From Hyphomicrobiales bacterium (GTDB lineage: Bacteria; Pseudomonadota; Alphaproteobacteria; Rhizobiales; Devosiaceae), in contig JAQGKB010000102.1 of assembly GCA_028290345.1 (NCBI GenBank), positions 1-10,153 of the forward strand: a stretch of 10,153 nt of DNA, read 5' to 3'. Each line of letters opens with the position of its first letter. Within the stretch, counting starts at the first letter, position 1. Below, in pieces: positions 7,285 through 10,153 of the stretch. The notes beneath the pieces were generated by a model that did not search any database, had not been told where the DNA came from, and saw only the letters and a program-made list of their open reading frames with translations. The translations under genes and the position numbers were made by a program.

Positions 7285-8310
7285 TCAGGCAGCGACGGCG
7301 CGATCGCGGACCGCAGGCACCAGCGCATCGAGGAACTGATCGGCGCAATGCGACCAGGTAAAGCGGCGTGCATGGTTGCGCGCGGCAGTGCGGGACAGCG
7401 TCAAGGCCCGTTCGACGGCTACGCCCAAGTCGTCGTGCATGGCGCCGGCCAGAGGATCGGTCAAAACGTCGATCGGTCCACTGACCGGAAATGCCGCCAC
7501 AGGAACGCCGGATGAAAGCGCCTCGGTCATCACGTTGCCAAAGGTATCGGTCTTGCTGGGGAAGACGAAAACATCGGCGCTACGGTAGAGCGCCGCCAAT
7601 TCGTCGCCATGCTTGGCGCCGAGGAACACGGCCTCGGGGAAAGCGTTGCGCATCACTTCGAGTTCCGGGCCGTCGCCCACCACGATTTTCGTGCCCGGCG
7701 TCTTGAGGGCAAGGAAGGCCGCCACGTTCTTCTCCACCGCCACTCGTCCTACATAGAGCAGATGCGGTCCCGGCAAGTCCAGGAACTCCGTCTTCGGGCC
7801 GGGCATGAACCGGCCCGCATCGACGCCGCGCGACCAGACACGCACATGTTCGAAACCGCGGGCCTCGAGTTCGGCACCCACCGAAGGGGTGGGCACCAGC
7901 GTCGCCGCTGCGGTGGCGTGGAACCAGCGCAAATAGGCGTAGCTCCACTCCGGCGGCACCGGCATCCGGGCCGAGACATATTCCGGGAAACGCGTATGAT
8001 AACTCGTCGTATAGGCGTATTTGCGAATGTCGCAGTGCAGCTTGGCCTGCAGCCCCAGTGGCCCTTCGGTCGCGATATGGATGCGGTCGGGTGCGATAGT
8101 GTCGATCTGCTCGGCCACCGCTCCAATCGGGGCCAGCGACAGCCTGATCTCGGGATAGGTAGGCATCGGCACCGTCCAGAACCGCGCCGGGTTCATGTAC
8201 TGCACGTCGATGCCGCGGCCACGCAATTCGCGGCCCACGGAGTCGAGGCAGCGCACCACCCCATTGGTCTGCGGAAACCACGCATCGGTGACGATCATCA
8301 CACGCATCAT
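7285..8310 (-). CDS. GT4-type glycosyltransferase, probable diacylglycerol glycosyltransferase (Agt-like)
   Basis: A 341-residue GT-B enzyme. The N-terminal acceptor domain begins MRVMIVTDAWFPQTNGV (residues 2-18) with SYHTRFPEY at 103-111. The C-terminal sugar-nucleotide domain has YVGRVAVEKN (186-195), VGDGPE (211-216) and DTFGNVMTE (255-263), the family's E-x7-E motif with Asp in place of the first Glu. It looks close to the SQD2/MgtA/Agt branch. Agt of Agrobacterium transfers glucose or glucuronic acid to diacylglycerol at the inner membrane. Its start overlaps the stop of the phosphoesterase gene by four bases (ATGA), so the two are translationally coupled. A second ATG at 8307 is better spaced from the GAGGG, giving one residue less. 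The role as lipid glycosyltransferase is inferred from this pairing; a phosphatidylinositol mannosyltransferase-like activity is the alternative. Confidence 0.8.
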   Translation of the reverse strand: MMRVMIVTDAWFPQTNGVVRCLDSVGRELRGRGIDVQYMNPARFWTVPMPTYPEIRLSLAPIGAVAEQIDTIAPDRIHIATEGPLGLQAKLHCDIRKYAYTTSYHTRFPEYVSARMPVPPEWSYAYLRWFHATAAATLVPTPSVGAELEARGFEHVRVWSRGVDAGRFMPGPKTEFLDLPGPHLLYVGRVAVEKNVAAFLALKTPGTKIVVGDGPELEVMRNAFPEAVFLGAKHGDELAALYRSADVFVFPSKTDTFGNVMTEALSSGVPVAAFPVSGPIDVLTDPLAGAMHDDLGVAVERALTLSRTAARNHARRFTWSHCADQFLDALVPAVRDRAVAA

Positions 8311-9119
8311 GCCCTCGCTTTGAGTATCCTCAGCCGCCGCGGCTCTTTTGGTTCTTTATGCGTCTGGTCGATATCGGTCCATTTGATCAGCTCGAACTGG
8401 CCGTCATAATCTTCCGCCGCCGCCGTGCAGCTTTCCACCCAGTCGCCGGTATTGATGTAGTGAATTCCCAGCCGGTCGTGCATGTCCGCATGGTGTATAT
8501 GGCCACAGATGACGCCGTCGACGCCGGTCTCACGGGCCTCCAGCGACAGCGCTTCCTCGAACCGCCCGATGACGCTGACCGCGTTCTTGACCTTGTGCTT
8601 GGCCCAGGCAGAAAGCGACCAGTACGGAAACCCCATGCGCCGACGCACCCAGTTGATGGCGATGTTGAAGCGCAGCGCGAAGCGGTAGGCCCAGTCACCC
8701 ACATAGGCGAGCCATTTCGCATGCGCGACCACCACGTCGAACTGATCGCCGTGCATGACCAGATAGGTCTTGCCTTGGGCGGTGGTGTGCACGGTGCGAT
8801 CAACGAATTCGACCTCACCGAAATAGGTCCCGAGATATTCGCGCAGAAATTCGTCGTGATTGCCCGGCAGCACCACGATGCGAGTGCCCGCGGCGGCCTT
8901 TTCGAGAAAGATCTCGACCAGCGTGTTGTACTCCGGCGGCCAATGCCAGGATTTCGCCAGCCGCCAGCCGTCGAGGATATCGCCGACGAGATAGATCACC
9001 TCGGCATCGTGCCAGCGCAGGAAATCGATGAGATTTGCCACCCGTATCGGCCGCATGCCCAGGTGCACATCGGACAAAAATAGCGCCCGGATGCGCCTGA
9101 TCTCACGTGTTTCAGCCAT
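8307..9119 (-). CDS. plcP: Calcineurin-like metallophosphoesterase, probable PlcP phospholipase C
   Basis: A 270-residue cytoplasmic or membrane-associated hydrolase with all metal-binding motifs of the family: SDVHLG (Asp17, His19), GD at 46-47, GNHDE (86-90), HGD (123-125) and GHIHH (206-210), then NTGDW (223-227). Such proteins are often labelled UDP-2,3-diacylglucosamine diphosphatase (LpxH-like). In Sinorhizobium a member of this superfamily, PlcP, degrades phosphatidylcholine and phosphatidylethanolamine to diacylglycerol when phosphate is scarce. The coupled glycosyltransferase, which could use that diacylglycerol, and a Pho-box-like promoter favour PlcP over LpxH. ATG 9119 is chosen over the in-frame TTG 9131, because the AGGGGA ribosome site abuts the TTG. 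The C-terminal tail (about 250-270) is basic and not conserved-looking. Biochemical identity is inference. Confidence 0.75.
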   Translation of the reverse strand: MAETREIRRIRALFLSDVHLGMRPIRVANLIDFLRWHDAEVIYLVGDILDGWRLAKSWHWPPEYNTLVEIFLEKAAAGTRIVVLPGNHDEFLREYLGTYFGEVEFVDRTVHTTAQGKTYLVMHGDQFDVVVAHAKWLAYVGDWAYRFALRFNIAINWVRRRMGFPYWSLSAWAKHKVKNAVSVIGRFEEALSLEARETGVDGVICGHIHHADMHDRLGIHYINTGDWVESCTAAAEDYDGQFELIKWTDIDQTHKEPKEPRRLRILKARA

Positions 9120-9157
9120 CAATCGACTCAATCCCCTGATTGCGGTCGGCTTGTTGG

Positions 9158-9191
9158 ATTGTGACGCATCACGCCGACGGATATGTGACAG
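9158..9191 (-). promoter_or_regulatory. Candidate Pho box and -10 for the plcP-agt operon
   Basis: On the minus strand the 18 bases 9191-9174 read CTGTCAC ATAT CCGTCGG, against the PhoB consensus CTGTCAT AWAW CTGTCAY. The first half matches 6 of 7, the spacer 4 of 4 and the second half only 4 of 7. Exactly ten bases later comes CACAAT (9163-9158), a plausible -10 at the spacing known for PhoB-activated promoters. The predicted transcript would start about 30 bases before the phosphoesterase ATG. Confidence 0.45.
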
Positions 9192-9206
9192 TCTACCCTT
9201 CGGGGA

Positions 9207-9812
9207 TCAAAGAAGAAACATCACAACCGCGACGACCATCAGCGCGGCCAGAATCATCCCCAGATAGCGCTCCGTGCCGGTGCGGCGCAGGAAGCGTTCG
9301 AGTTGCTGGCCGAATACCATCCAGATCAGGCTGGAAAACGGCCCGATCAAGACGCAGCCGATGGTGACCAGCGTCAGCGTCGTTACCCGCCCCGGCCCGG
9401 GCTGGACCACCAGCGCCACGAACGAGATCGCCATCGCCCAGGCCTTTGGGTTGACCCACTGGAACAACGCCGCCTCATGGAGCTTCAACGGCCGCTCGTT
9501 GGCCTTGACCTCGCCGACCTTGAGGCCGAGCAGCGTCCATGCCAGCCATAGCAAATTCGCCGCCGCTGCAAATTTCAACGCCGTCTTCAACCACGGAAGC
9601 TGGGTAAAGACCTCCCCCAGGCCCAATCCGATGATGAACACCATCAGCGGGAAGCCGATGCAGATGCCGATCATGTGTGGCACAGTGCGGCCCAGGCCGA
9701 ATTTGGCGCTCGACGCCATCAGCATCAGATTGTTCGGACCGGGAGTGACAAAGGTAGGAATGGCCGCGGCGAAAAACGCGGCCGCTAGCGCGGCATCCAT
9801 GATGAAACTCAT
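9207..9812 (-). CDS. LysE/RhtB family exporter
   Basis: A 201-residue inner-membrane protein of the normal length for LysE-type translocators, with about six hydrophobic helices. The family signature TPGPNNLML is at residues 23-31 at the end of the first helix, and QWVNPKAW follows mid-protein (about 118-125). Members export amino acids (lysine, arginine, threonine, homoserine) or related metabolites; the substrate is not predictable here. The gene stands alone: its stop lies just upstream of the plcP promoter, and its own promoter with a palindromic operator candidate is at 9817-9860. No clear Shine-Dalgarno is seen before ATG 9812; the palindrome occupies that space. In-frame Met5 is a possible alternative start. 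Confidence 0.85.
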   Translation of the reverse strand: MSFIMDAALAAAFFAAAIPTFVTPGPNNLMLMASSAKFGLGRTVPHMIGICIGFPLMVFIIGLGLGEVFTQLPWLKTALKFAAAANLLWLAWTLLGLKVGEVKANERPLKLHEAALFQWVNPKAWAMAISFVALVVQPGPGRVTTLTLVTIGCVLIGPFSSLIWMVFGQQLERFLRRTGTERYLGMILAALMVVAVVMFLL

Positions 9813-9816
9813 TTAG

Positions 9817-9831
9817 GTCAGCAATGCTGAC
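9817..9831. promoter_or_regulatory. 15-bp perfect palindrome, probable operator of the LysE-type gene
   Basis: GTCAGCA-A-TGCTGAC is a perfect 7-1-7 inverted repeat ending five bases before the exporter start codon. It lies directly downstream of the predicted -10, so a bound protein would block initiation, and the RNA hairpin would cover the ribosome site. An Lrp/AsnC-type or other dimeric regulator is possible. No regulator gene is within the window. Confidence 0.55.
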
Positions 9832-9860
9832 TTATTAACATGACCTTGGCCGACCGGCAA
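9832..9860 (-). promoter_or_regulatory. Candidate promoter of the LysE-type gene
   Basis: On the minus strand TTGCCG (9860-9855, 4 of 6 to TTGACA) is followed after exactly 17 bases by TAATAA (9837-9832), an AT-rich -10. The palindrome begins at the next base, so transcription would start inside it. The -10 match is poor, so this is a suggestion. Confidence 0.35.
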
Positions 9861-9869
9861 GCGATCCGA

Positions 9870-10153
9870 TCATTTGATGGCCCCTTGGGTAAGCCCACGT
9901 ACGAAATACCGGCCACCGAGCAGATAGACCAGCAATGGCGGCAGCAAGGCAATCAGCACGGCAGCGCTCTGCCCGCCCGGACCGGCCGAAAGCAACGCCG
10001 CGGTTATCGGCTGCTCGGTGCCTGAGGTGAACTACAGTCCGTAAAGCAGCTCGTTCCAAATGCTGGTGAATTGCCAGATTACGGTGACGATAAGGATCGG
10101 CGGCGACAGCGGCAGCACCACCTTCCTGAAGATGCGCCAGAACCCCGCACCAT
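9870..10153 (-). pseudogene. 3' part of a sugar ABC-transporter permease (MalG/CUT1 type) with an in-frame stop
   Basis: The fragment enters from the right edge. Minus-strand translation gives GAGFWRIFRKVVLPLSPP, the second half of the EAA loop by which permeases contact the ATPase, then a membrane segment and IWNELLYGL. A TAG at 10034-10032 follows, and the same frame then continues for 53 sensible codons (FTSGTEQPITAALL to RYFVRGLTQGAIK) to TGA at 9872-9870. Both sides match the MalG-like carbohydrate permease family, so the TAG is a nonsense change inside a once-intact gene; there is no frameshift. Truncation would remove the last membrane helix. The 5' part lies outside the window, so other lesions cannot be judged. 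A sequencing error is the alternative. Confidence 0.75.

Noticed and set aside
9835..10059. A 74-codon minus-strand frame at the right end
   Set aside because: It is out of frame with the clear permease homology over the same bases.

Overview
The window looks like chromosomal DNA of a GC-rich alphaproteobacterium of the order Hyphomicrobiales (Rhizobiales), possibly Devosia-like. The clues are a growth-pole-ring-like giant coiled-coil protein, a CtrA-type TTAA-N7-TTAA box, a rhizobial-style mosaic palindrome between genes, and a PlcP/Agt-like lipid-remodelling gene pair. The genus is inference; no rRNA or other taxonomic marker is present.

Layout. Bases 1-227 are a leader region with a candidate CtrA site. 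Bases 228-5699 (+) hold one 1823-residue membrane-anchored coiled-coil protein, made largely of 11- and 22-residue repeats, that resembles GPR/RgsE, the polar-growth ring protein of Agrobacterium and Sinorhizobium. A strong hairpin terminator (5729-5758) and an imperfect palindromic element (5794-5940) fill the convergent gap. Everything further right reads on the minus strand: an MFS transporter of the HcaT/PPP type (5967-7175), a GT4 glycosyltransferase (7285-8310) translationally coupled to a metallophosphoesterase (8307-9119), a LysE/RhtB-type exporter (9207-9812), and the 3' part of a sugar ABC-transporter permease (9870-10153) interrupted by an in-frame TAG.

How the genes work together. 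The phosphoesterase-glycosyltransferase pair has the arrangement expected of plcP-agt: phospholipids are cut to diacylglycerol, which is glycosylated to give phosphorus-free glycolipids during phosphate starvation. A PhoB-box-like sequence sits at the right distance upstream. The giant protein is probably a separate cell-cycle-controlled polar growth factor. The exporter has its own promoter with a perfect 15-bp palindrome next to the -10, suggesting a dedicated repressor. I see no CRISPR, tRNA, rRNA, insertion sequence or phage gene. The most interesting points are the repeat architecture and likely CtrA control of the giant protein, the Pho-box/plcP-agt unit, and the nonsense codon in the permease.
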